Positions 12,215-23,627 of a stretch of DNA of 64,000 nt are shown here, in pieces. The position numbers and the translations under genes are program-made. The DNA is taken from the NCBI RefSeq assembly GCF_018139145.2, contig NC_059476.1, forward strand, positions 8,779,501-8,843,500. The letters are read 5' to 3'. Position 1 is the stretch's first letter. Each line of letters begins with the position of its first letter. Origin of the DNA: Gymnogyps californianus (taxonomy: Eukaryota; Chordata; Aves; Accipitriformes; Cathartidae). Below the pieces are notes generated by a model. That model ran no database searches, was not told the DNA's origin, and saw only the letters and a program-made list of their open reading frames with translations.

Positions 12215-15200
12215 ATTGTTCGTTGAAGAATATATGTTGCAGTAATTATAGTAGTATGCCAATTAGTTCTTCTAATTACAGATTTTTTTTAATGTGAGGG
12301 TTAGATCAGCTCCTGTGAAATTGGCTTCTCGTTTTTCCATTCATGTATGGTGGAAACACTGGGGCAAAACACGTTTTGTATTATTTTGTCTTTTCATCTG
12401 GAAATATTTTTTTTTAATCTGGAGAACCCATATTCATAGCATTAAATTATGACGAATATTTATTGTAGAATATGTTTTATAGTTAACTGCAGAAGAGTGT
12501 TTTCTCTTGCTTTTAGTGACAGGATACCCATTTACATTCTATTATCAGGGTCTCATTATGAGTACTGTAGGCCCGCAGCTACTGTTGAGTCTCCAGTTGT
12601 TTTCCATCAGAGTTGGATCAAAATCAGCTTCACTAGATCAGATTTTTAGTCCCTCCTTGGGCAAAATTTTTGTTAAGATGAAAGCTTTCCCAAGCAAGCT
12701 GCAGAATGTAACCACTGTCAACAATGATGTTTCTTTGTGTATTCTAGATGGCAAATACCTTGTTTGTGCGACCTCAAGATGTTTTGATCAATTGCATCTT
12801 TTGGAACTCCATATGTGTGTTGTGCCTGCTTTATTCACACATAAAAGGGACACAGCTATTACGTTCCCTGTAAGTTATGTGAGGAAAGAGGATTGTGTTT
12901 ACCCTCTATGATATATTTCTAAGCTCCATAACATTACAAAAAATATTTTTCATGCCTTTGGTCTAATTCTAAATGTTATTTTTCATTAGTCATAAAAAAT
13001 ACGGGTTAAAAGCTCTCAGAGGTTTTATGTGGGCTTTCATGCAGTAGTCTGATGCCTCTGACAGATAATCCTAGAGAGATCTCTTCCACAAAACAGGACT
13101 TGTTCTTGATAATTATTCTCATATTATGCCTACTGCTTCTTTGCTTTGAGCAATCTGATAAGGAGACTACATCACAGAGAGTCAGGAAAATTCCTTCCAA
13201 GTAGAGATTTTCCATGTGGCCAACTCTTGAAATTAGAGATCTGTAATTATTTACAATGCATAGGATGTTCCATACCCTCTCTTACATTGATAAAAGTTCA
13301 TCTGATAGTAACACGTGTGTGTCACTGTTCAATACTTTACTTCCTGGTCTTCTGTCTCATACTGGTGAAAGTTCTTAAAGACCCTTTTAGTGAGAAAATA
13401 GGTTTTTGTGGAGCACTTTAATGTCCTGTTTGTGATGCTCGTCATGCATCTTGTGTGTATTTTAAGCACTGCTGTGATCATCGTCTGACTCTTAAAATTG
13501 GTATTCACTTCAGGAGAGCAAGCAAGCTTTAGACAGTTATGGTATAAAAGCTATATACCTTGCTCTATCAGGAACAAATAGTACTGAGACCTTGTATGAA
13601 ATTCATTCATAAAGATGATGTCTGCATTTTTCAGAACAGAATTGGTGGCCTTATGTTTTTTCCCTAAACTTCATGCTACAGATGGAGAGGATTATTTATG
13701 TGGAAAACTCAGTTTATAGCTCAGCAATCAGATAGCTGCTGCATTTTCCTTCATTGCCAGATCCTCAGCAACATCTTGTCCTGTTTGTAAAGCCGCCTAG
13801 TTTATGAAAGTTAGAAGGCTCCCAAACAGAACAAGCTGCTCGTATTTGTAAAGTATACAGCTGCTAGATCCAGAGCTGATGCACTGGGAGAGCAGTATTC
13901 CCATCTTTGTTTAATTGATAATGTTGGCACTTTTCGTGCCACCACTCTGAAAAGACTGCGGCTTAGCAGTCACTCTTGCCTGGCTTTATGCTGGCATGCA
14001 CCCAAAGAAAAATAAGATAGCTCTCCTATGACTGCTTCAATTCTTCAAGATGCTTTAGTCAGTTGAAGTACACTGCTAACAAAAGATTTGAATTACAAGG
14101 AAAAGGAGAGAGAGTAACTACTACTCCACCTTCTATCTCTCTGTGTAGAAGCACTGAAAGGTAGAGGTCATATATGCAGCAGTACACAGTGCTGGGAGTA
14201 GACCTTAGAAGGTCCCAGGGTCAGACGGTTGATGTGCTTGCCTACTGGCAATGTATTGTAGTGCAGCCCTATTGACCACAATATTGCAAAAAATCACAGA
14301 TATTTATCAGACAATTATTATTTTTGATATGGTAAAGCAAATTTGGGTATATTTGTCACAAGTACACTTTTTAAGTACCTCAAATTTCCAGTATATAAAT
14401 GCTATTTATAATATATTTCTCTGATACTGGTCATTTCTGTCATTATAAAACTTGCCTTCATCATTTAAAAATAGGTTGTATATAACTTTGATAACTCTTC
14501 AATGTTTGATTTAAATTACAAAGTTCAATAAGCTTTCTTTGCCCAGCTTATCTGTAGAAAATATATGCTTTATAAATACCCAGTGCACCAATATTTAAAA
14601 GGTTATCTGAGAAAACTCATGCAGAGAATCAACAAATCTACCATAGGAATCAATCAGCATAGTACTGCAAACAAGGGACCTTTTGTACCTCTACAAGTGC
14701 AGAACAGCATGAATTTTACAACTACTGAGTGTACTCCTAAGCTGATTACCATTTAGAGTCTAAATAAAATAATTCGCTATAAAAAATTGTGTTGAAAAAA
14801 AATTTAGTGGCACATAGCATGCTATTTACTATTTATTCAACTATAACTGAAATTGTAGTCAAAAGTCAGATTTGAATCACAGGCTGTGGGGAAAAGCGCA
14901 TCTTTTCAGTGGGGCTAATTAGCTTGAGTAGAACAAAGCGCTAATGCAGCTATCTGGGACCTGAGTTATTTTATTCAATGTATATTTGTGCTATATAGAC
15001 ACACCTTATGACACCAAGGTTTTATATTTAATAAAGAGGTTGAGAGCAACACAATTGGGCCACTTAAGGGATTTAATCAAAAAGAAGAAACATTGTTGCT
15101 TAAGAGTTGTTTAAAACAGTGCAGTATGTAGTGTGCACAACACTTCAGTGTGTATATTTAGTGTGTACACTATAGTGTATACTATAGTGTATAGTGTATA

Positions 15201-17949
15201 TAGGCTGCAGGAATTATCCTCTAGTAGTGGACACGTGATTCCAAATTTAACTCATTGAAGAAGAAAAGGTGCCACAGGTGGAAGAAGGATTCTATATGAA
15301 ACCCTGAACTGAGTGGATTAGTTGCGAGGAGGAGGTGCTGTGAGTGTTTTGCCCTGTAGTTCACGGACCGTCCAGTGACCCTGCACCGTCTGCTGACTCT
15401 CACTGTGCAATCCTCAGCACCTCCAGTGTCTTTGGTTATGTTCAGGCTTGACTGAGATCAAACTTTGCCAGCGTAAGGACAGAGGTGTACTTTCTGTGAG
15501 GTATCTGGCAATTGCATTTCCTTCCTCCATTGACTTTTAATTATTATTATATTTTTGCCAATATTATTGAGCTTTCAAATATTTTGCATTGTTTCAAAGG
15601 AGATTTGCTTCCATATTGAGCTAAATAAAACTTGTCAATAGCGTGCTCAATTTTTATTACTCTGTGTAATCACTGCTATAGACTACATCAGATTTCTAGT
15701 ACTCTCAAATTCTTCTCTTTCAAAGTACCAGATCTTCTCAGTTGATGTCTCTTGACTCGCTTCCAGATTTGTCTTTGGTTTTGACCAAAAAACTTCAGAA
15801 ATACCTTTGTTGCTTTTTACTTCGTCATATCTGCTTTTGGAGAAGTCCCATTTCTGTCAAGCATTTGACTTGCTTCTTGTGTAGTTGAGCACATTGTATT
15901 ACGTCTTGCCAAGTAAAGCCAGGAAATGTAACTGATGTGGACAAACTGAGCACATTGTAGTTTCTAGGGCAGTGACATTGGAATACACACTGCTTTCAGG
16001 AATAAAGAATTGCTTTTAAAGGTCTATAAAATGGCTGTGTTTAGTATTTACTTCTGACTGGATTTAACAAAAAATTCTGTGTTTTCAAGTTAGAGAAAAT
16101 AATGTCTGCATTATTTTAGGAAGCACTTGACCACAAAAAGTCTTGCTTTGACATAGATGGGAAAACAGATGGAACAAAGAAAGGGCGCATGGATAATTTT
16201 GATCCCTTTTCTTTCTTTCTGTTTTGTTTCCAGTGCCAACACATTTTGGTATTTCTTTGTGTTTGGAGGCTTATAAGTATTCTGTTGCAATGCCCAAGGG
16301 ACTTGACTGGGCATATTATGAATTTAATATCATTATTAATGTTACTAACAAATCCTTGAGTTTCCAGTTTCAGAAAGAGAATATGTTCTAGGATGTAAAC
16401 ATCTAAGAATGGGAAAGAAAGAGGCAAGGAAAACTAACTGAATCCTAACAATTGGCGCCTCAGGGGGACGAAGGGGTTTCTCAGTCTTTAGGTTTACCTG
16501 CCGCTGTATTTGGTATTTCCTTGCTCAGGAAAAAATGGTAGTTTATAGGAGAAAACAAAACTGGTCTCATTAAACATTGTTGGGGGATCTTCTTCCCACA
16601 GACTTAGTGCAACCAGCTGCATCTTGTGGTATCACTGGGCAGAGAATTCATTTATTCAACAGAAAAAAAATGGAATTCCTTATAGGTTCTGCTAAACTTC
16701 CTAAAATTCCCAGGAATTTGTATTTCCTGACTCTTTGTGGAATCTTTGCTGTGGTGTCACATCCAAATTAAGACTTTCATTTTTCTGTCTTTTGAAATCT
16801 TGCACCTCCATTTTGTAGAGCAGTCTTCATTTTTAGGCCTGTTGCTGTGTAGCAGGACTATATCACCTGCATCCTCTTAAAAAATGCTTGGGTATCAGTG
16901 ATGTATAAACTGATTCTCCCATTAAACGTGTGTGTGTTTGGTAAAATACTGAGAATTTTTCTGAAGGAAAGGTGAGATGTAAGTGTAAAACCGTTATCAA
17001 CGCAGTTACCATTTACACCAGTAAAACTTTCTGGATATCGATTAGGACCGGAGCATGACAAGGAAAATTTGATACTAGGAACTGAATCAGTATCTAAGCT
17101 TTTATTGCATTTCGCATCCAGAGATTCTGATTACACAGTATTTTGGTGCCAATTTAGCATAGTAATGATTACTGTCATTCTTCTAGATTTATTTTTAAAA
17201 TAGTGTGTTGAAATAAATGCTAAGTAAGAGCAAGACAGTATGTGCAGTGGGTGTCAGTCACCATTCTATCTGAATTCAGACCTTACTTGGTGTAAACACT
17301 AAATAGGACCTCTGAAAAACTTCATGTATTCTCCATAGGGAATATATAGATGTGATTTAATTATCAGTTGACTTTTAAATACAAATGAAAGAGCATTTCT
17401 CAGAAAGTTAGAAAAACAATCTGTGAAGTTTTAGCAACTTGAATGCATTGTTGACTTGGGACAAATGAATTGTACTGGAGAAGTATTTCCCTCTGGCCTG
17501 TGATTTTGGAGAAAGAAATGGAATATCCATTTCAAAGAACAGGGTGCTTAAACAAGGTCATCTTATTACAAATGCCTATTTGTATCTGTTTGGCTTTTTG
17601 CATGTGTTTTTTATTTTCATAGAGGATATCACATTGTAGTTCATCGTTCAATGAAACACTCATAGTTTCATTTTCAGTGACATAACTTAGATACAGTGGT
17701 GCGCGTTTTGGGAAAGATCTTATTCATAATACATGCCTTTTTGGGGACAAATTGCATGACAATCCGTGCTGGTGTGCTGCTGCATCTGTTATACTAGTGA
17801 AATTTGTACTGGTGCTGAAGTAGTGTTTGACTATTCTGGATAGCTGCATTTACAGAAGCTCTTTTCATAATGGAAACTAAAAACTGTTGCCTTTCTGTCT
17901 GATGTGCAGCTGCTTCACATCTTCTTTGTTGGGTATTTCTTTGATGCAA
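12215..17949. other. Gene-free AT-rich DNA
   Basis: A 134-codon open frame at 12507-12911 (plus) is the longest here, but it has no recognisable domain and sits in AT-rich sequence like its surroundings, so it is not called as a gene. An AT-rich tandem/palindromic patch at 15159-15201 is listed separately. No RNA gene was recognised. Confidence 0.65.
15159..15201 (+). repeat. Short palindromic tandem repeat
   Basis: The 12-mer ACTATAGTGTAT occurs twice head to tail (15169-15180 and 15181-15192), followed by a partial third copy. A perfect 14-bp palindrome, TACACTATAGTGTA, lies at 15166-15179. Such alternating AT/GT sequence can extrude cruciforms or be unstable in replication. Confidence 0.75.
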
Positions 17950-18120
17950 TTTCAACAATGATCAAATTTGTTGGTGACACAAAACCAAATGGGCCAAGAA
18001 TGCTCTTGTGGCCAGGCCAAGATGCAATGACCTTGAGAGATTAGAGTGGCAGAGGCCATGGGGAGCAAAGGCAGATTAACTGCTTAATAAATATAAAGTT
18101 CTGTAAGGCAAGTGTGAAGA
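17950..18120 (+). mobile_element. Degenerate CR1 LINE fragment (reverse-transcriptase region)
   Basis: In one plus frame from 17964 the sequence reads K-F-V-G-D-T-K-P, which resembles the FADDTKL-type catalytic box of CR1 reverse transcriptase; the first aspartate of the DD pair is replaced by glycine. Downstream, the spacing and wording (a GACCTTGAGAGATTAGAG segment, then ATAAATATAAAGTTCTGTAAGGCAAGTG) follow the CR1 ORF2 nucleotide pattern for the stretch after the catalytic box. Stops and mismatches are frequent, so it is a dead fossil. CR1 is the main LINE family of birds. The assignment rests on remembered family sequence, not an alignment. Confidence 0.5.
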
Positions 18121-21100
18121 AGGCTTGGCAATGGGAGGACCTGGCCACATTTGTCACATTAAGGGAAACTCATTTTCCAGATCGTTGTCTCAGTTCTGTC
18201 CTAACATGTCTTTTTATGAAAACAAACATTTCAGACTTCACAATCCTAAAATAGCACAGATGAAGTGAAGGGGAGCTAATCCACAAAATGAAAACTTTTG
18301 AGGACACTGCTGTAATATAAGTAATTTACATTTCAACTCTCAAACAACTGACCTTGCCAAAGTATTTGGGGAAAAAAGTAATCTACATTGCTTTGCTAGA
18401 CTCACATAAGTCATCAGTAGCTGCTAGAGGGATGGAGTTTAATATATTTTTATATCCCAGAGAGTTTAATCATACAGCCTAAATATTTGTACTTGAATTC
18501 CTTATGCCTGAATTATATGTATTGTAATTAAAAACTAATTCAATTTAAGAAATTCTAAATCGATACAAATTGTGATATTTGCGTACTTCTACTAATAACA
18601 TGCCCTGTTCTGAATTTGGCTTTTAGTTTATGAACAGAAAAGAGCATTGCACTTCAATGTATGCATTTAAAAACATCACTACTAAATAGGGTTGTCATAT
18701 GAATTTAGTATGATCCATAACAAAGAAAGCCTTCCATAAAAGTTGTAAATTTATTACTAGTTCAACACTTTTTATTATTTTATTTTTACATATATAATGT
18801 GTTAAAAAATCAAAGCTATAAAACATTGTAGCAAAAAGCAGTCCATTCAACATAAGCAAGTGTGTGTAGGATTTCTTTTTGGTCACATGTTTTTTTCCAT
18901 GATTCTTTGAGAGCACAGCTAGCATTTATAGCTCTTGTAATAGAGATTCATACTTCAAAGATTTGAAGAAGGAAAAGATAAAACTATGGGAGAATGGCCT
19001 TGTATTTTGCATTGTATTGAAAATGGGAGATGATCTGGGTCTGATATTCTGAAACTTGTGAATTGCAAGGGATGCTAGAAGAATGTCTAGAAAATGAGTC
19101 CTGACAGCACTGGACTGAGATAGTGGAAAACATCTTCAATTGTACATACTACTTGGAGACAGAATAGACACCGAAGCAAAGAAAATGGCAAGTAGAGGCT
19201 TGTTCCTAATCATAAAAAATGGAGTCCAAAAGCAGAAAAATGGCAAATCTTTTTACAACATGTATCAAAAACCATGATAATCAGTGGAGCAAAAATAGAA
19301 CAATACTGTCATAATTGGTTTCCATGAGGCAGAACAAAAGGAGAGCCGAAGACCTAGAGAAAGGAATGGTACTTTTCTGTCCAGAACCTTTAGTGTTATC
19401 AAGAAACTCAGGCCTCTTCCTCAGAAGAAAAATACTTAGGAAACATTGAAAATCACAGACATTTGCAACCTAGCAGCCCAACAAATACAAATTAGTCTGA
19501 TTAGTCTAATTTTTTACTAGATGTATTTAAAAAAACCCTCATTTTTTCAAAAATTCTGTGGTAGAAAGAATTGCATTCTAAACTTTAAAGTAAGAGCTTA
19601 AACTTGTCCTAACGTTGCTACTGACTTATTGTGTCCTTGTGAAGAAATCATACAGCTCCAATGGATGAATATTCTCAGTAATAACATGTGGGTATACAGC
19701 AGAAATCTTTTTAAAATTTTTATGAGGACCTCAAATGATAGGCAAAGTGTTTTGTCCCTCCTTTTCTGCAGCAGTAGTTATGCTATAGGGTGAGATTGAG
19801 CACTGGTATTTTTTTCTTTTAAATAGATCCACATTGAGACATCCTACTTCATCCTTTCTTCATTCAGATATATTTTGTATAAAGAGAAAAGCATATTAGA
19901 ATGTCTGTGATTTCTCCCAAATAAAATATGAAAAGAAATATAGTTACATAATGTTTTGCTTTGGTACAAAAGACAGATCCTGAGTGGAATTATAACATGT
20001 ATTTAGTCCTTCTTTGAAGGATAGCGGCGCTTTGGCTCTCCACTCTAGGATACAGTGGAGAGAAGAGATTTTTCTCCCAAGATGCAAGTTGCAGTGAAGC
20101 TGGGATGCGGTTTGTAATGCTCTTTGTGTATAGGAACAGCTCTTTCTCACTTTGTGCAGTGCTGTATTCAATACACAGAGCTTCTCAGTCCCTCCCTCTC
20201 TCTTTCTCTCTCTCTGTATCTACAGAGAGAGATCTATATCATATATACCTATCTATATATCTATAAACAACGGCCATAGGCAACTGTGGCTTGCAAACTG
20301 AACAGAGTGCAGGCAGTGGTGTGTAACAGTGCAAGGCCCTTTGCTTCAGAGCATATCTGTCTGAACTGACCGTCTTTGCAGTTAAACTGCTTGGTTTGCT
20401 GCTTTTCAGACTAGGCAGTAGTAGGGGGCACGACAGGCAAGAATTGGATGTCTGGATCAGAGATAAAACATGCTAATCTTCACTTTTTGTAAGTTAGTGT
20501 TAAGTATCATAAGCACCCATGACCCTACATGAAAGAAATTACTTCTTCTCCTTGTTCACAGCCCCTCTCTCTCATCCCTAAATTACATCACTACCAATGA
20601 ATTCCATTTAATGCAACTAATTTCTGGCAGGAACCCCATAAAGTCACAGTGTAACGATCTGCAACAGGGTGATCTTTCCTCTGTTGTGTCCTGTATTATT
20701 TTCTTCTGAATATTATTTTCTAAAATGAACTGAAAAAGTGGTTGTCTTTTGGGGTTCATATTTTTATTTTATTTTGTTTATAAATGCATCCTGTTCTATA
20801 ATCTTTCTTCAGAATGTTCCTGTGGGTGGAAAAATAGTTGAACATACTTATTAAGAAAAGATGAAGAAGCTTTATCAGTTGCCTAAAATGTTTATAATGT
20901 CTAGATATTCTATCCTGTCTTCTTAATTAGTTTTATGAACTACGCCAATTTGCACACTGAGGTTGTCTGGATATTAGAAAGTATTCAAGTGTAAAATAAG
21001 CATTAGGCTGAGGCTCTTATGCTATTATTTTAGAAATACCTATCGGTTTATTCTAAGAAAAGTGGTTTGTTTGGGCTTTTTTATCTTAAGTTACAGCTTT

Positions 21101-23404
21101 TATATCCCTGCACTCTATATGATTTACCATCAGGTTAAGTGGACTAACTAAATTAATATCCTAATGAGTGTAGTTTATTTTGGAAGATGGGTTATTGTCC
21201 TGTTTTGTTACCTTTCTAGATGATTTCCCATATTGCAATCAAATAATTACCTGATTTTGGGGGACTTCTGAGATAGATTTAACGTGTATTATGTTTAACT
21301 TTATACATTTGAGCAATGTGTTCCTCTTTTTCCCCAGATCATGTACAGAAACAATGTAAGCATTCATTCTGATACAGCCTTTAAACATAGGAAATGGTCC
21401 CATTCATGTTAAATCAGGTTTTGGGCTTTCTGTGGAGACAATCAATAAAGTGATGGGATTCTCCTTTTGTTGCATGCTGTTAGCATTAGAAACTCACCCA
21501 GGAATACAGCTTAATGCTTGCTTACTTGGCAAATGTGATTAAACTCTGACTTAGATAAAAGGAGAATGAGAATAAATGTATGGTAGAGGCAACAAAGCGT
21601 GGTATAAACTACACAGATCCTGTAAAAGAGCATGTGGAACTGTCAAATTTGTGAAAGCTCAAAATAGGGCAAATCTTGAAATGATCGAGTACAAGGGGAA
21701 AGCGTAGTCTGGGATTCACGTCATTTTGCAGGAAGAGAAAGGTTTTGTTCCTTTGTCTGATTTACTTGCCCTTGTTTACAGGGTAGAAGGTTGATCATTG
21801 CTTGGTTGAGGAAGAAGGTAACGTTTCAGTATGGAAGGAGGAGATACTCCTTAAGCAAGGAAGTCTCCTTCTGGTTCATCTGATCAGGTTCATCTGACAC
21901 AGAAATGAACTAGTTTTGTGTTGTGTTCCTATCCAGCATGACTCTTTCCCTGTGCTACTCCAGCTTCTTGTATCTTGTGGCTTAAGACAGAGAACTTGGT
22001 ATCCAAATGTACATCTACCCAATTTATTGGAATCTTTTTAAAATTGGAGAGAAATCTTTTCTCTTTGACCAGACTGGTTGAGATCACGTGGGTCTTCTCT
22101 TCTCTTCTGAGCTGCACTGTGAGGAAACATGTCTAGGACAGAGAAAATCAGATCTAGTTTGTTTTTTTTTTAATATTACAGTTGGACAGAGGAGGTGTAG
22201 TTCATTGAGAGCTGCAGCTCTGTTCTCAAACATGAATGACCTCTGAGATTTTTTTCATGGTAAATCTCAATTTTCTCAGATAAAGCAGTTTGAAATGTTT
22301 GGGTGTTCTCTTGGGTACTCTTGATCCTTATGCTTATGGGAATGAATAGAGCTTGGGAGAGAGTGGGAATTAATTACTAGAGACAGAATGTCTTGCGAGG
22401 GTGCAAGTTCTTGCAGAAAAGGGAAATGATATAAATATCCCATATAAATTTCTGCAGACAAAATATATCTGGAACAAGCAAAGGGAATTAAAAAAAACAA
22501 ACAAAAAACCAACAGAACCCCCACATACCTCTTACTTTTAAAAATCTTGTAACTATGTTGTATACAGCTGTCTGTGGTTCACTGGACATGTGTAAAGAAA
22601 GAATTCTTGAAACCACTTCTGTACAGCAATTTTGGGAAAGAGTCCAGGAATGGATATTTTGTCTTCAGAAGACCCATGTCCCTAGGCCTAGGATTCATCT
22701 TTCATATAGAGTTACCTACTGTTACTTGCTGCTAAGATCATCAAATTTCACATTGCCAGCATTCGTTTTAGAGAAAAACATTTTCAAAAGCTTTATTCAA
22801 CATGCAGAAACCTTGTGCTCATGCTTTCATACTGTCCTCTTTGTTTTGAGACCAATAGCTTTATTGATATAATAATTCATCTTTGGACAAATTAATCCTA
22901 ACTGATTTATTGGTTCTATTGATATTATTATTGTATGAGAACAAAGGAGAAAATTTTATGGATTGGAGTTAGTTCAGTGCCCACTTAAAGGAAGATACAG
23001 AGAGAAAAAATCTATGTTCTGGATTGTTCTTGCGTAAGGCTCCTTTTCTTATTTGGTCACAATTAACACTTTAGGATATTCTTGTAAATAGGAGGATATT
23101 TTTGTAAAAGCAGAAATGTACTTTTGTAGCATGAGTGGTGATTGTACTCAAATCTCTGATTTTTTAAAGGGAAATTTTTGGTTTTTGAGGGGTGGTCAGT
23201 GGCAATGTACAGCAAGTGCCATCTTGATTTACACAGAAAATCGCGACAACCTTTAGTGCTCACAGAGCAGGCAAGGCAGAATCTCGCAGAGATGGAAGAT
23301 GTACTTGGCTATTAAGAAGGAAGCGGGCCTTACGGACAAAGGACTAAATTCGGCTCCCCAGCTATGTTGCCCAGCATATCTCCTGGCTGCCCTCTGACAG
23401 AGTG
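18121..23404. other. Gene-free AT-rich DNA with one microsatellite
   Basis: No exon or RNA gene was recognised. The stretch from about 18960 to 19450 is purine-rich on the plus strand but has no open frame of note. A compound microsatellite at 20190-20266 is listed separately. A good polypyrimidine-AG followed by GTAAGC surrounds 18 bases at 21338-21355; this is treated only as a speculative observation. Confidence 0.65.
20190..20266 (+). repeat. Compound CT / GA / TATC microsatellite with inverted repeat
   Basis: A CT-rich tract runs into GTATCTACAGAGAGAGA and then a TATC/TATA-rich tract. The CT and GA parts form a perfect 12-bp inverted repeat (20207-20218 and 20221-20232) with a 2-base spacer. 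It is probably a variable locus. Confidence 0.85.
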
Positions 23405-23627
23405 TTTGTTAAGCCAGTTGCACAGGTTATCTGTTTGCTTACATCCCTGCAAGCTGATTATAAACTGTACAGTGTGAAGTCCACTCTCCATCCTTGGAGG
23501 TTTCAAAACCTGTTTGGGTAAGCCCTGAGCAACTTGGTCTGATACCACAGCTGACCCTGCTTTTAGCAGTACTTTGTACAGAGACCTTGAGAGCCCTTTC
23601 AACCTGAATTATTCTATGATTTTATGA
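23405..23627 (+). mobile_element. CR1 LINE 3' end fragment
   Basis: The segment from about 23484 carries the characteristic CR1 3' wording: CATCCTTGGAGGTTTCAAAA, AAGCCCTGAGCAACTTGGTCTGA, CAGCTGACCCTGCTTTTAGCA, then CCTTTCAACCTGAATTATTCTATGATTTTATGA at the end (quoted in short pieces here). The terminal ATTCTATGAT-type repeat is the known 3' signature of CR1, which ends in an 8-base repeat and not in poly-A. The part from 23405 to 23484 (a GCACAGGTT-like stretch) is more weakly similar. It is severely 5'-truncated, as most CR1 copies are, and has no coding capacity. The open frame on the opposite strand (23330-23602) is a shadow. Confidence 0.88.

Noticed and set aside
12507..12911. 134-codon plus-strand open frame after a fair polypyrimidine-AG
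   Set aside because: There is no domain, no paired donor in a convincing place and no codon-use contrast with its surroundings.
18960..19450. Purine-rich stretch considered as a processed pseudogene
   Set aside because: No frame gives a recognisable protein and there is no poly-A tail or target duplication.
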